Shown here: one piece after another, positions 45,525 to 57,819 of the stretch
Layout of the letters: every line of letters begins with the position of its first letter
Numbering within the stretch: the first letter of the stretch is position 1
Assembly (NCBI GenBank): GCA_905147135.1
Contig: LR990044.1
Coordinates: 8,746,122-8,810,121, forward strand
Length of the DNA: 64,000 bases
Direction of reading: 5' to 3'
Origin: Blastobasis lacticolella
Taxonomy: Eukaryota; Arthropoda; Insecta; Lepidoptera; Blastobasidae
Program-made: the position numbers and the translations under genes
The notes under the pieces: generated by a model
The model's database searches: none
What the model was told of the DNA's origin: nothing
The model's input: the letters and a program-made list of their open reading frames with translations, nothing else

Positions 45525-47172
45525 CCAAATTCCCGACGAATTCCTTTATCACTAAAAGACCTCACAGGAGGAGGATATTTTTTTAGTGATACAAACTTCG
45601 ACTTTTCATAGCGATAGTACTGAAATTTCCTATCGTGTGGGTTCTTGAAAAACCAAAATCGGTCGGTCTTACATCCTCTTGGTAGTTTCTCTTTTCAGCC
45701 ACATTAAAGCCACTATTCTTTTTAATGTACTCGATGACGGAGGATAACGCTCCAAAAAAAATTGTAACCAAATTCCCGCCAAATCCCTTTATCACTAACG
45801 TAAAACTCACACGTCCGACTATTTTCAATGAAATCGAGTAAGTATACTCATTACAAAAACGAGTCACGTAAGAGTGGTCCTTCTCATTCCTCGCATTGTG
45901 ATCTAGACAATAAATACGGCTCTTTTATAGCGAAAGTCGTGATAAAGATTCTGGAACAATGTGATACCTAAAACAATGAGCAGGAAGAGGCCGGTCGACG
46001 GCCGCCGTTACAAACGTCTACTAGGCACCATTATTTTGGCAGCAAATCGTATTATTTAGCCCCAAATTTCATTGTTGGCCAGCGAAGTTGTTGACAACGC
46101 ACCCAGTGTGTTAATGAGAAACGAGGCCGGAATATCCTTGCCACAAACTTGTGGTTCAGACTCGATTTTATTACGAACTAACACTGCTGAAGCTCTAAGA
46201 AAGTTTTCTGAAAGATCTGTATACTCATAATAATGTAACATATATCCTTACAACTTTGGTAATAGCTAAGAAAGAGCGTTAGAAAGTGTAAACCTACGCA
46301 CAGTAATACGCATTTAAATAAAAACTCAACTACGAAAAGTTAAAAAATAGATTTAGTTCTTCCGCTGGGGACCCTAAGACTTGTTGAACACTTTCCTAAT
46401 AAACAATTTCGAGGGTCGATTGGAATTCCGTGACGGTATTTTTTGCCCACCACTTTGTTCCCGTAATGTTGATTTTCGGGGTAAATAAGTAAGATACGAC
46501 ACTACCATCCATTCAGTAATTTTTGCGCAATAGCATAACAAACATCCATTCATCCATCCATACAAAATTTACATTCCATTTATAATAATTGTAGGACTGG
46601 GTTAGGATAGGACTCCAGACAACATTAAACGAACTCATCTAGCGAAGTACTCTTTAGTGGTCATCAAGTCAAGTCATCATCATCTCAGCCATAGAACATT
46701 GGACATAGTCCTCAGGAATAATGTTCCATGGAACCCTCTTGCCATAAAAAAGTTGATCTATGAACTATCTGCTATGAACTATCATAGTAAATGGTCATCA
46801 ATATATTTCATAAGCCCACACCATTCTCACCGATCTACTACATACCTCTTGAATTACATTAGGTCCAAAACTCGACAACCAACTGTGAAAAGTAAGTAAG
46901 GTATCTAATAAGGAATCTCAAGGCCTGAAAATTAAAGCAAGTGATTTAAGTAGAAAAGGCTGTAGACATCGGAAAACGTTATTTGCATTGGGCTTGATGA
47001 TCTTTTCGTTTGGACCTTTTAAATTGTGCGAATAAAACACCTCCCTCACTTCACCTTTTTATAACTCCTAAGTTTATACCACTTGGGCCACTTTGAGCCA
47101 GAGCTTTGATGGTTACTCCTCAAAGTAAACTACTGCTCTAAAAGTTACGGAAATGTTATTTTGTAACTATTA
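45525..47172. other. Gap with minor repeats
   Basis: A roughly 28-bp direct repeat ('aaattcccg' ... 'cctttatcacta') lies at about 45535 and 45771. An eroded RTE 3' tail ('catcatcatctcagccatag') is at 46663-46735 (-). No gene is supported. Confidence 0.4.
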
Positions 47173-48466
47173 GGTTGGAAAAAGGCTTTTCGCATATAGT
47201 ATGTATGAACTTGTAATAAAACCTCTTTGTACCTGGTTGGTTTTGGTATCATTTAAAAGTTTAAATTTTAAAGAAGATAATTCCAAATTCAAATTATGAA
47301 AATGCGCGATTTTCATTCGTTTTTCTTACCGTCAAGATGAGTGAATCTAATGAACAAATTAGATACATTTTAAAATTTTACTACAAAAAAGGTAAAAATG
47401 CAACGCAAACCGCGAAAGATTTTTGCGATGTTTATGGGCCTAATGCAGTGTCTGTGAGAGTAGCACAAATTTGGTTTAAAAGCGTTTTCAATCCGGAAAT
47501 TTCGATATCAAAGATGTACGTCGCTCTGGTCGCCCTGTTACGGATAAAATGGATGCTATTTTTGAAAAAGTGGAGTAAGATTGGCATATCAGTAGTTACG
47601 ACGTAGCTGAAGAACTGGGAATTAACCACAAAACAGTTTTGGCGCATTTGATAAAAAATGGGTACACACAAAAGCTAGATATTTGGGTACCTCACGAGCT
47701 CTCTGAAAGGAACCTAATGAACCGTGTACTCATTTGTGATTCTTTATTACGACGTTATGAAACCGAACCATTTTTGAAGAAATTGATAACTGGTGATGAA
47801 AAGTGGATCACGTACGACAAGAACGTGCGAAAAAGGTCATGGTCAAAGGCCGGTCAGGCTTCACAGACTGTGGCGAAACCCGGGTTAACTCGCAACAAGG
47901 TGATGCTGTGTGTGTGGTGGGATTGGAAGGGCATTATTAATTATGAGCTGTTACCACCAGGCAGGGCCATCGATTCAGAACTCTACTGCGAACAACTGAT
48001 AAGATTAAAGCAAGAAGTTGAGATTAAGCGGCCGGAATTAATCAACAGAAGGAGTGTGGTTTTTCATAATGATAATGCTAGACCTCACACATCTTTTACC
48101 ACTTAGCAAAAATTAAGAGAGTTTGGCTGGGAGGTGTTAATGCATCCGCCGTATAGTCCTGACCTTGCACCTTCAGATTTCAACCTGTTTCGGTCTCTTC
48201 AGAATTCTTTAGGCAGTGTCAGGTTAACATTACGAGAGGACTGCCAAAACTACTTGACGCAGTTTTTTGATCAGAAGCCCCAAAATTTCTATAGCAATGG
48301 GATTATGTCCCTACCAATAAGATGGCAAAAAGTTATCGAAAAAAATGGTACCTACATACTTTAGTTAAATGTATATTAAATTTAGTTTTACTAAAAACTT
48401 TAGTTAAACTATATTAAAAAAAAATTGAATTTTCATATAAAATGCGAAGAAACTTTCTCCCCAATC
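47173..48466 (+). mobile_element. Mariner transposon, broken
   Basis: Terminal inverted repeats: 'ggttggaaaaaggcttttcg' at the left, and at the right 'aatgcgaagaaactttctcc' ending near 48466. TA precedes the left end; the right TA is not obvious. The transposase frame is interrupted by a frameshift near 47520-47640 and a TAG at 48104. Length is normal for mariner (about 1.3 kb). Confidence 0.9.
47337..48364 (+). pseudogene. Mariner transposase, interrupted
   Basis: Three pieces. 47337-47606: helix-turn-helix region starting MSESNEQIRYILKFYYKKGK. 47639-48106: catalytic domain with LITGDEKWITYDKNVRKRSW and VVFHNDNARPHTS. 48134-48364: YSPDLAPSDFNLFRSLQNSLG. The three catalytic Asp residues (GDEKW, HNDNA, APSDF) are all present. 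The frame changes between the first two pieces, and a stop replaces a codon after HTSFTT. Defective. Confidence 0.9.
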
Positions 48467-48555
48467 GATTATGATCCATTTTTAAGCGGTTACAATTATA
48501 TGAAGTTTATTTAACACCTTAAAATTAGAGTACAAAAAATTTTAATCTACCTAAC

Positions 48556-48789
48556 CTATAGATAAAAAAATTGATCCAGTTCCCCTGAATTTGGAAAGAT
48601 GCCCAGAAGGCTGACTGCGTTGCCACGCTGGATAGCGATGCTTATACGCTGACCCAAGAAGAGGCCAGCCTTCTGGTCAATTGTAATTTCGACCAGGCGC
48701 TTAGATAATACTTTATATAAGGAATGTGCGCCTGGTTCCCACGATGATGATTTCATGCATATTTTCTCAAAAAGAAATCTCAATGACAT
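48556..48789 (-). CDS. Unrecognised short open frame, possible transposon protein remnant
   Basis: 77 codons ending at TAG. The stretch RLVEITIDQKAGLFLGQRIS and IQRGNAVSLLG has a protein-like composition and vaguely recalls conserved C-terminal tails of proteins often annotated beside retroelements; I cannot name the family. No upstream continuation was found in the same frame beyond about 48800. Confidence 0.3.
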   Translation of the reverse strand: MSLRFLFEKICMKSSSWEPGAHSLYKVLSKRLVEITIDQKAGLFLGQRISIAIQRGNAVSLLGIFPNSGELDQFFYL

Positions 48790-49540
48790 TCAATGAAAAC
48801 CTGGGTCAACCTCGCTTTGCCAACGGTATTAACAGGCACAGTAACGATAATAATGCCATGATACGCTACATTGGTCGCATCCAAACTTTTACGATTATAG
48901 AAATAAAGTAAACACTATAAGACGCGGCACTAGAAGTTCCAAACTACATAAGTACATGGGAATGATATGACTTTGTATTGTAACCTACAACCTACAGAAG
49001 GTCTTAAACTTAGAAATAGGCATTACTACACAAAAAGAGGGCCCCCAAAGGTACAATAGTATCAGATTTAAATTTTTTCGAGAACGCGAGCATCCGTCAT
49101 TGTCTCGGAGGGGAAATTTACTACTTTTCCGATAAGACATTTGTTTCATTCTATAAAACGTCGAAACGTTAAAAGGGAAGCCCCCATTTCATTTGTCAGT
49201 GCCCTAGGGGCAAAGGCGGTTACGGCTCACTTTAAAATCTATCACAGCCTCCTTGAGGGGCCGACGTGAATGTTTCAGCTCGAAGAAATCGAGGCTAATT
49301 GTCTTAAATACTGGCGTAAAATTCAATTTAGAACGAGAATAGGGCAGCTTTGAATAATTGGACTGGTTGGCGGTATGTAGCGTTTGAAGAAGGTAGTGTT
49401 AGGCTCAGAAATTAGAAGACTTGTGATTTAAAACTTGTTATATAATTTATCTACACTCATAGCGTAATGTTCCAATTTCATATTCGAAAACAGTTGTTTG
49501 AGGATACACTTTTTTCACGCCAGTCTATAAAATTTTAAAA
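48790..49540. other. Unassigned gap
   Basis: No supported feature. Confidence 0.35.
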
Positions 49541-49950
49541 TAGTAGTTTATGCAACTGTCATATAAATGGGGGTATTAAAACATGAGTGTCTGTTTATCT
49601 TTATTATGATAATAGTTTGACACGAGTGTTTTAATACTTAATTATATGCAGTTGCATACACTACTTTATCTACACTCATATTTTTATGTTAAAATATCGT
49701 ACCTATAATTTTTTCAACTTTGCTGGAAGTAAGTTGCGAGTCAGTTCTGTTGTATCTACGCGTCACGGATATCAAACGGCGAGAAATTCACGTCACTACT
49801 TTCACATTTATAATATTAAGTTAAATATAATTATAAAAGCATTCACAAACACAAATTACAACAATTAGAAAAAATATTCCGTTTAGCGGGGATAAACAGA
49901 CACTCATGTTATAGTACCTCCTTTTATATGACAGTTGCATAAACTACTAT
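49541..49950. mobile_element. MITE with about 60-bp inverted ends
   Basis: 49541-49600 ('tagtagtttatgcaactgtc' ...) pairs with 49891-49950. An inner partial copy of the end ('gcagttgcatacactacttt') sits near 49647. No coding. Confidence 0.75.
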
Positions 49951-50019
49951 TATTTGATAATTTGTTTATTATACAATTGACGCGTGCGTTCTTAATAATA
50001 ACTTACCTACAGTTCTACA

Positions 50020-50125
50020 TTTTTGATACCTGCAACCTAAAATTGTAGATGTTATGGGCGACAGTTACCACTTACCATCAGGTGGGCTATTTGCTCATTT
50101 GTCAATGAATAGCATAAAAAGAAAG
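50020..50125 (+). repeat. LINE 3' tail
   Basis: 'gcgacagttaccacttacca' 'tcaggtggg' and 'agcataaaaa'. Same family as 63276-63545 (-). Confidence 0.55.
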
Positions 50126-50276
50126 TCAGCTGAGAGTGCCGTCCTTCCCCGCATCTCTTCTCTCGCGTAGCGCTGAAATGACTACGACGTAGGGCTGTAA
50201 TTTCGACCAGGTCACAGTATAGCTGATGACGTCATAACGTCGTGCTACACAAGGCTCTAGTTCTTCTTAAGCACAA

Positions 50277-50459
50277 GGTGGCCTAATGCTTGAGGGGTCC
50301 CACTCGTACTCCGAGGTACCGGGTTTGAACCCCAGTGCCGCAATGTACCAATGACTGTTTTTTTTAGTTATGTAAGTACCTACATTACTTGAATACTAAT
50401 CGATGCTCTTACGGTGAGGGAAAACATCGTAATGAAACGTGCACATTCAGGCGACTCAG
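50277..50459 (+). mobile_element. SINE family A, 5' half of a split copy
   Basis: tRNA-like head with B box 'gggtttgaacccca', then body up to 'cattcaggcgactcag'. The remaining body resumes at 56791. Confidence 0.8.
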
Positions 50460-50480
50460 TCTATATTATATATATATATA
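50460..50480 (+). mobile_element. Helitron 5' end, split
   Basis: Starts TCTATATTAT directly after the interrupted SINE. The rest of the Helitron resumes at 56212. Confidence 0.6.
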
Positions 50481-50967
50481 TGTCGTCGCGTGAAGGAAAG
50501 GGGTGTATCAGGATCATTGTCATCAGGGTGGTGATATCAGTATTAGGTCGTATTCGTCCAGATAAATTAAGAAAAGGTTCACATTTACTCCACTGTATTT
50601 ATTCCATTTCATTTTTGCACATCACTTATAATTTCACTAGAATTCAGAGCGGTATTACAAATGTAGGCAGTTGAGGTAATTTACTTTCTTATTTCACAGG
50701 TGATTTTAAAATTACTTTATTTTTAAACGTAAATAACACTTTCTATTAACGAACTTCAAACGTAAACAAACGAAATGTGGAGACAGTTTCAAGACGCGTC
50801 ACTCCTCGGCGGCGGTCGCGCCAAGAATGGCCGCCACTCGGCCCGAGTCGTGCCGTCGAGACTCTGTCAGCACGCCCCACCAGAGGGCGCACTCCCACTT
50901 CCGTTTTCATCGTCATGAGTCCGTACTATTGACCACATGAGTCCATACTATTGACCGTGATCCGTCA
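50481..50967. repeat. 487-bp terminal repeat, left
   Basis: TGTCGTCGCGTGAAGG ... GTGATCCGTCA; the right part is CpG-rich ('cctcggcggcggtcgcgcca'). Confidence 0.88.
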
Positions 50968-51614
50968 CGGCCGTCCTGCTGTACACACGTCCTCGTGTGT
51001 AATCTGAAACATGAAAACCATAGCACAGTACTATATTCGCTCGGTCACTTCTGACCACAACACATCACCCAAATAAGTGTTATGAATCATGTGATTGGAT
51101 CTATCACGACTGCATTAACCCACCAATTCTTCACATAAAACATACGTCCATTATCATTTATCATACTAAACTTCTGTAGATTGAGAGATAACAACATCAT
51201 CTTGTACATAAATTATTCTTTATAAGTTGCCGACATAAATTCAGCTACGACTTCAGTTCATTAGAGAGGCGTGATAAGGTATAACACCAGACTATGAACC
51301 GTATCACAATTACCACCAATGAAGAAGGTTTAATCATCGTCACCAGTATTTTCCCCTTGATGCTCTTGTTGAGTGGGAAACAAGCCCCAATCACAGAGCT
51401 CGCGTATCGTCCCCGACGTCCATTACTGTAAGTACTTGTTGTTGTTGTCACTACAAATATGTGACATACCTACATCAAATTTTCAGTACTCAGCAAAAGA
51501 CCCAATGTTACTTCGAGTGGGATTGAAACACTCCTTCATTAAATGCCATATGATTTTTGGTCATCCGTCAGCGCCATCCTAATTTAAAAAGAATAAGTAA
51601 TGTTACCATACAGG

Positions 51615-52107
51615 AGAAATGACACACAGGCGACGAACCACCACACGACGGACGCCATCAGTCGGGCCGCCACGCAATCAGGCCGCCACGCAACCAGGCC
51701 GCCACGCAACTGGACCTGCACACAAGCGAAATACCACACAGACTAGGTGCCACACAGGTTGGGTGTCACTCTGGTCAGTGCCACTCTAATCGTCAAACTA
51801 TGAGTTTATTCATCACATATCCTGTGTCACGTCTACCATAGCACGATACAGGTAAGATGTCACACACGGGTAAATTTCACAGAGGCAAAATGCCACACAT
51901 AAAAATGCCACACCGGCGAAATGCCATACAGGTAGAATGCCTCACAGGCTAAATGCCACACAGACTTAATGTCACACAGACTATGCCACACAGGCGAAAT
52001 GCCAAACAGGCGGGATGCCACACAGGCGGGAGCCACACAAGCGGGAGCCACACAGGCGGGAGCCACACAGGTGGGAGCCACACAGGCGGGAGCCACACAG
52101 GCGGGAC
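51615..52107 (+). repeat. Minisatellite, 15-bp unit GCCACACAGGCGGGA
   Basis: About seven regular units lie in 52003-52107; more diverged CCACACAGG-type units spread back to 51615. It lies inside the LTR-like element. Confidence 0.85.
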
Positions 52108-54060
52108 AAATAAATAGAAGCTGTCTATAGATTCTCAGCTCGTGGTCAATCCTTCGACCAAATCTGTACTAAGTCAGTGATAGGTAACAGTCTATCTGCT
52201 ATCATAACCCGTAAACGGTCTACGAGTTACACAACAAGTAATCGTCACAGATCCGAACAACTGGTTACGGTGTCATCTCTACAAAAACAACAAAATAAAA
52301 ATAAACATTATTTCTACTGCCCAATATCAAAACTAAATCAGAAGTTTAATAATAAGAAGCTCTCACGTCTATTTGATACGCCAGTTATAGGTAACAATAG
52401 TCCATTTGTTGCCACACCAAAACTAAACAAGCAATAATCATCGTCATCGATTTTAACTGTTCGAACGAGTATACTCTATCTAGACTTTACGTTACGTTTA
52501 AGTTCCCATTTTGAAACCATTTAACAATGTTTGTAATAACGAAGGCATCCCATATCAAGCCGCTATCTAAAAAAATTACAAAATAAAATTTGCTATCTAC
52601 AGCCACAACATCCGAGACTTTCGGGGCTCTTAGCCCAATGAGTCACACACATGACTCCCGGGTCACTCCAAGTCAGCCAAATAAATCTGGATGTTTGACC
52701 TCAACAACAATTCAGGTACTTAAAAACTTGTACTGGCAGAAGGATATGAAATCTCACCATTGCTTACACTGTCTCATCTTACTGGCACAACAACAGAACT
52801 CAAAATAGTTACTTTATATCAGTAATCAAGGAAATTTCAGTACTCGAAGCTAAAAATAATTTATAAAACCGGCTATTGAACTATCACCATAATATCTGGA
52901 CTTTCTCATCATCGTTATCGTTCAACACTTTCTCACAAAGCTTAAAACAACTACCTGCTATTAGCCACGCTCCCATAGCCTCCATCAGGCCGGTAAGCAA
53001 CCATAAAACTCTCCCATAGGCTCCATTAGCCCACCATCACTGATAAAACACGATCACCTTCATCTGATGATGCAACAAATTTTGAGAAAACAAAACGATC
53101 ACATAAATCTCATAAAAACCTCGGCTTGATAGTCGTCACGTATTGGGTTAGCGTCTTAGATTGATCCGTCTAACAAAGTCTTTATCCAGGTCAAACTAAG
53201 TGACATTGACTTAGTACACATGGTTTTCGGTCGAACTAAGTCACAGGTTTATCTTTAGTTACTCAAAACATAATTCGAAATTATCTACCGTCAATCAGTT
53301 CACTTACTCGTGCTTACTTTTTTTTTTCGTTAAATAACTTGATACTAATATAAAATTACGTTACTAACCAAACTACCTTTTTTTTGTAGTATTAAAAGAA
53401 ACGTATATCGGTGATCCCATTTTTACCGCGGATATCTTATCTCTCTATTCTACAACATTGGGAAACTACGACCACAATTACAAACATTATACTGAAATAT
53501 GGAAAATTTCGTTCGAATTTCTCCTGTTAAATGTAAACAAACACGCTAATAATTTTTCTTTTTTTTTCTCTCGATACATGTTTGCACCCTCCCGCTCGCA
53601 TAGAAATCGCGGAGATCGCGGGGTCGTTATTGAATTTGCACATTCGAAGCCTATGTGAAGCCTATCCTATCTCTAAGACAACATCCTAAAGTACACCAGC
53701 TAATGAGGAGTTTTCCAATAGGTATCTAAAGCATTCCTAACCACTCACTAGATAGCGCCCCGACCATTTTGGTAATTTATAATCGCTATAAATAGGTTCT
53801 TAGCAAACAGGATATAAACACTGGGTACGTTGTATAGGATAATATTGTATTTATCAATAGTTTTTTTAGAGGTTGTAATAAATTATTACAAACAAAACAA
53901 ACATCAATTTGACTGAGTTAATTTGTTTTATGGACACTAGGATCAAGAATGGACGCAATACAAATATGAAAGGTTTGTATTAAATTACATTTCGTTGAAC
54001 CTTTTGGTAAAAAATTACCAAAATTGTAGGAGCGCCATCTATTGATGTTTTTTGAAACCA
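52108..54060. other. Interior of the LTR-like element, unassigned
   Basis: Short open frames at 52177-52437, 52590-52808 and 53458-53658 (+) have no motif I recognise. Confidence 0.35.
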
Positions 54061-54340
54061 ATTGACAATACCTACTGGAAAACTCCTCATTGTTCCACAA
54101 ACTCACTGCTACGGCATCCCTGCCACACTGTTATTATCAATTATTTACTTAATCAGCAATCTGGAACGACTTATGGTGACGGGAAAAGTCGAAGGCAAGA
54201 GACCCAGAGGCCGAAGTCCGAAGAGATGGGTGGACCAAATATCCGAAAGATTCATCGTAACCGATGGAGACATGCAGTTTACCGAAGATGTCAGGATCCT
54301 CAGCAGTGAGGCAACGATCAAGAATAAGAAGTCAGTCAGC
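54061..54340 (+). pseudogene. RTE-like reverse transcriptase C-terminal fragment
   Basis: Reads VTGKVEGKRPRGRSPKRW, then VDQISERF, the typical C-terminal tail of an RTE-type LINE. It is a fragment inside the LTR-like element. Confidence 0.65.
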
Positions 54341-55724
54341 AGCAGCACCACCATAACTATGCTTACGTACTCAATTTATAAAAATAATAGCACTATGCTT
54401 TCCAAGTATTTCTTATTCTTGTTTTCTGATAACTGACGTGATGTTGGTAATACGTAAAATCATAGCGCACCATGTTTCAAGATGGTAAAATAATCTTAGA
54501 TTAAATAACACTTTTTTTACTTTAAACACTGTTTAACATTGGGACGGATTTAACATAATTCTTACTATTTTTGTGGAGTGATTTTTTTACTTAGTAACTT
54601 TCTATCAGACAGCCTACATTAATTGACATAGGTACCCGCAATAGCTAAAATTTATTAAACTTAGCAGTAGTTTTTGACATTTTTACCAACAAATTGTAAC
54701 ACTGACGTAACTGACGTTGTTTATGTTTTGTTTACATTCTTTCTATTTGTAGTTTCACTAAAGATACAAATAAACCTGCCATTCTCTCTACTAAGGGTAT
54801 CAATAGTGTTTCTGTCAGAATACTTTTCTGAATTGTCAAAGTAAATAACTCCTAAAATCCGCTAGGGAGCCTCTTCAGCACAGGTTTTTACTAAATAATA
54901 ATTATGTATAGGACTCACCAGATAGAGAGGAACTGTTAATATCACATCATTTCTCAGTCATGTACACTCGCAGATTGTCTACCATCGTCCCATGTTGAAA
55001 CAATCACGTTGAGGCTACCAGTCCAGCGTTGCATTCCAATGTTGTTCTCGTAGGTGAAGCGAACCGTTGTGCACCATTGTTATGCAATAGAAGAAAATAA
55101 TTGTATTAGTAAAACAAAAATAAAAAAATAATATACACCGTTTTTTATTGTTTGATTTTATTTAATCTGCAGAAATTTAAGCAATTAATTTACTTGTGGT
55201 GTCAAACCACACTGCTAAATGAATCTAAATGTAAGCGTTTACTTTAAAGTCATTGAATAAACTTTAGCTGGCTAATTTAGAACTACGCAAATTATTTAAC
55301 TGACACAATTTTATATTTAAAAAGGAAAATATTTTACATGAGTAATCTAAATTAAATTTAACAAAAACAAAGAAGCCATACCAAAGTGCCGTCCATAGTA
55401 AGTTTCACTCGATTTTTAATAATGTTGTCGATATCCCAGTGGTCTGCCTTGACCATGACCCATTTGGTACAGATGATCTGCTGTTTACTTTATGAATCCC
55501 CCAAACTTTCTGACGAAGTCTTTGTCTTATATCTCGGGGTGTTTGGACTCTTGGCTGCGCTTTGAACATGTTAAATCATTTTACATTTTAATGTAGGGAA
55601 CTCAACTGGATCGAGTAATCACCTTTCTTTTATTATTACGCTTTCACGTAGCGTATCTGCATTTTCTTTGTTGCTTTTCATCATACCATCTCTTGGGCGT
55701 TGCGTTCGTCATCACCGCTTCTGA
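54341..55724. other. Interior of the LTR-like element, right part
   Basis: A+T-rich; a SINE-A-like tail fragment is possible at 55430-55490 (-). No gene. Confidence 0.4.
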
Positions 55725-56211
55725 TGTCGTCGCGTGAAGGAAAGAGGTGTATCAGGATCATTGTCATCAGGGTGGTGATATCAGTATTAGGTCGTATTCG
55801 TCCAGATAAATTAAGAAAAGGTTCACATTTACTCCACTGTATTTATGCCATTTCATTTTTGCACATCACTTATAATTTCACTAGAATTCAGAGCGGTATT
55901 ACAAATGTAGGCAGTTGAGGTAATTTACTTTCTTATTTCACAGGTGATTTTAAAATTACTTTATTTTTAAACGTAAATAACACTTTCTATTAACGAACTT
56001 CAAACGTAAACAAACGAAATGTGGAGACAGTTTCAAGACGCGTCACTCCTCGGCGGCGGTCGCGCCAAGAATGGCCGCCACTCGGCCCGAGTCGTGCCGT
56101 CGAGACTCTGTCAGCACGCCCCACCAGAGGGCGCACTCCCACTTCCGTTTTCATCGTCATGAGTCCGTACTATTGACCACATGAGTCCATACTATTGACC
56201 GTGATCCGTCA
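55725..56211. repeat. 487-bp terminal repeat, right
   Basis: Same sequence as the left repeat apart from two visible substitutions. Confidence 0.88.
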
Positions 56212-56790
56212 TATATATATATAATATATAATAATATAATAATATTATAAAGAGGAAATGTTTGATTTTTTGTTTGTTTGTTTGTTCGTTTGTTTGTTTG
56301 TATTGAATAGGCTTCGAAACTACTGGACCGATTTCAAAAATTCTTTCACCGTTGGGAAGCTACACTATCCGCGGGTGACATAGGCTATACTATATTTTCT
56401 AAAAAATTACGGATTATTAATAAAACTCCAATAATGTAACCCAAGGTGTAAAAAAATACCCAAAAAATTCCTTACATCGCGTGTGCTGCGAAAACTATTG
56501 ATGATAGAACAAAATAATGTACTACGACTTTGCAAAACACATCATTATCTACAAAAAGTGTTGCATTCCATTCGAAAGATATCACGAGTTTAAAAATGTG
56601 AATATTAGAAAAAAGTTGCGTGTTCGCCGCTCAGTCCGTTCGGCTATCTAGGCAGCACGGGGTACGGGAGGGGAGTCAATGTCATCAAGAAATAAAGTGC
56701 CGCGCGGCTCACTCGTGCTGTCGGCTCCCTACTAACTACTAACCCGTGTACCCGTAGTGGTACCCGTGCGAAGCCGGGGCGGGCCGCTAG
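56212..56790 (+). mobile_element. Helitron, 3' part
   Basis: After an AT-rich start and (GTTT)n it has the lepidopteran Helitron-like body 'ctactggaccgatttcaaaa' ... 'gcgggtgacataggctat', and ends GGCGGGCCGCTAG followed by T. No Rep/helicase; nonautonomous. Confidence 0.75.
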
Positions 56791-56967
56791 TGTGTAATAA
56801 TTATCCAATCTGATCAGGTTTCCCCGTTAACAAGGTCACGGAGTACAGAAATGGGGGTCGCTCTACTTTAATTATCTAATCTGCCAAATCCTGGAACACG
56901 GTCAAAGCGGACCCAAAGCCCTCGTGCGCGATAGCACAACCGGGACATTGAGAGGGCCAAGATGATA
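56791..56967 (+). mobile_element. SINE family A, 3' half of the split copy
   Basis: Begins 'tgtgtaataattatccaatc', exactly where the 5' half at 50277-50459 leaves the consensus, and ends 'caaccgggacattg'. Confidence 0.8.
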
Positions 56968-57473
56968 ACTATCTATGCATTTTGAATATTTTGATACGTA
57001 ACCGTTAAAACATTACCTACTTTTGCTATTAATTGCTTTCGCAACCGTAGATGTCAAATAAATATTTGACCAGGCAGCCATACCTAATAAGGTACAATTA
57101 AAAGTTTCAAAACATAGTCAATGAAATTGGTAGCAACCAGACAACGTAGAGACCACATTGCTTGCTACGGTCCTGACAAACCTCTCTCGCTTATTATACA
57201 ATTATTATAGAGATGGGCCTGTCACTTTGGCCGACTAGCAGACTAGTCAGCTACAAAAAAAGACGATTAATCGGCCGACTTATTGGCCATGCCGACTATT
57301 GTTTAAAGCAAAATTCAGATGGCATTTATAATCCCGTTGAGATGCAAACAGAAACCACATTTTTCCACCTGCTAGTGCTGGCACACTTTACCGCTTCTTG
57401 CACATTTATCAACTTCTACTTATGGCTTAGGGTACCTTCTCTTAATCTGAACTAATTAAATATATTATATATA

Positions 57474-57685
57474 TCATCTTAGCGTTAATGTCCCATTTGT
57501 GCTCTCGAGGATGAGGGCCCGGGATCCGCCTTGACCATGATTCAGGATTTGGCGATCAGGTAATTACAGTGGAGCGACTGCCATCTGACCTCCGTGACCC
57601 TGCTACCAGGGGAACCTGACCAGATTGGATCATGGTTACAAATTCAGTTTCCTGAATTTGCATCATGATGTTTTCTCTCATCCAT
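57474..57685 (-). mobile_element. tRNA-derived SINE family A, body
   Basis: 'tcttagcgttaatgtcccat' to 'catcatgatgttttctctca'; no tRNA head. Confidence 0.8.
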
Positions 57686-57819
57686 AATTAAATGTCTTCG
57701 ATTTAATCGTAGAATGTACGTCTAGGTCGAAGTTTAGGTTCCCTTCCAACTTATCACATATAGTCTTGCTTTATACGCCGATAACCAAGGCTTTGTAGGT
57801 TAGCGGCAATATCCTCTAG

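Larger units (their letters stand above)
50481..56211. mobile_element. LTR-like element with 487-bp terminal direct repeats, no coding capacity
   Basis: The terminal repeats 50481-50967 and 55725-56211 are both 487 bp, start TG, end CA and differ at about two positions. TATA(TA) flanks both outer ends as a possible target duplication. The 4.76-kb interior has no RT, integrase or gag I can recognise. No clear primer-binding site or purine tract was found in either orientation. It looks like a large nonautonomous LTR element; another kind of long direct-repeat element is possible. Confidence 0.75.

Noticed and set aside
51860..52096. A Cys/Ala/Pro-repeat protein on the - strand
   Set aside because: It is only the translation of the 15-bp minisatellite, which stays open by periodicity.
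51615..52107. CRISPR-like array
   Set aside because: Units are 15 bp, contiguous and lack unique spacers, in a eukaryotic transposon setting.
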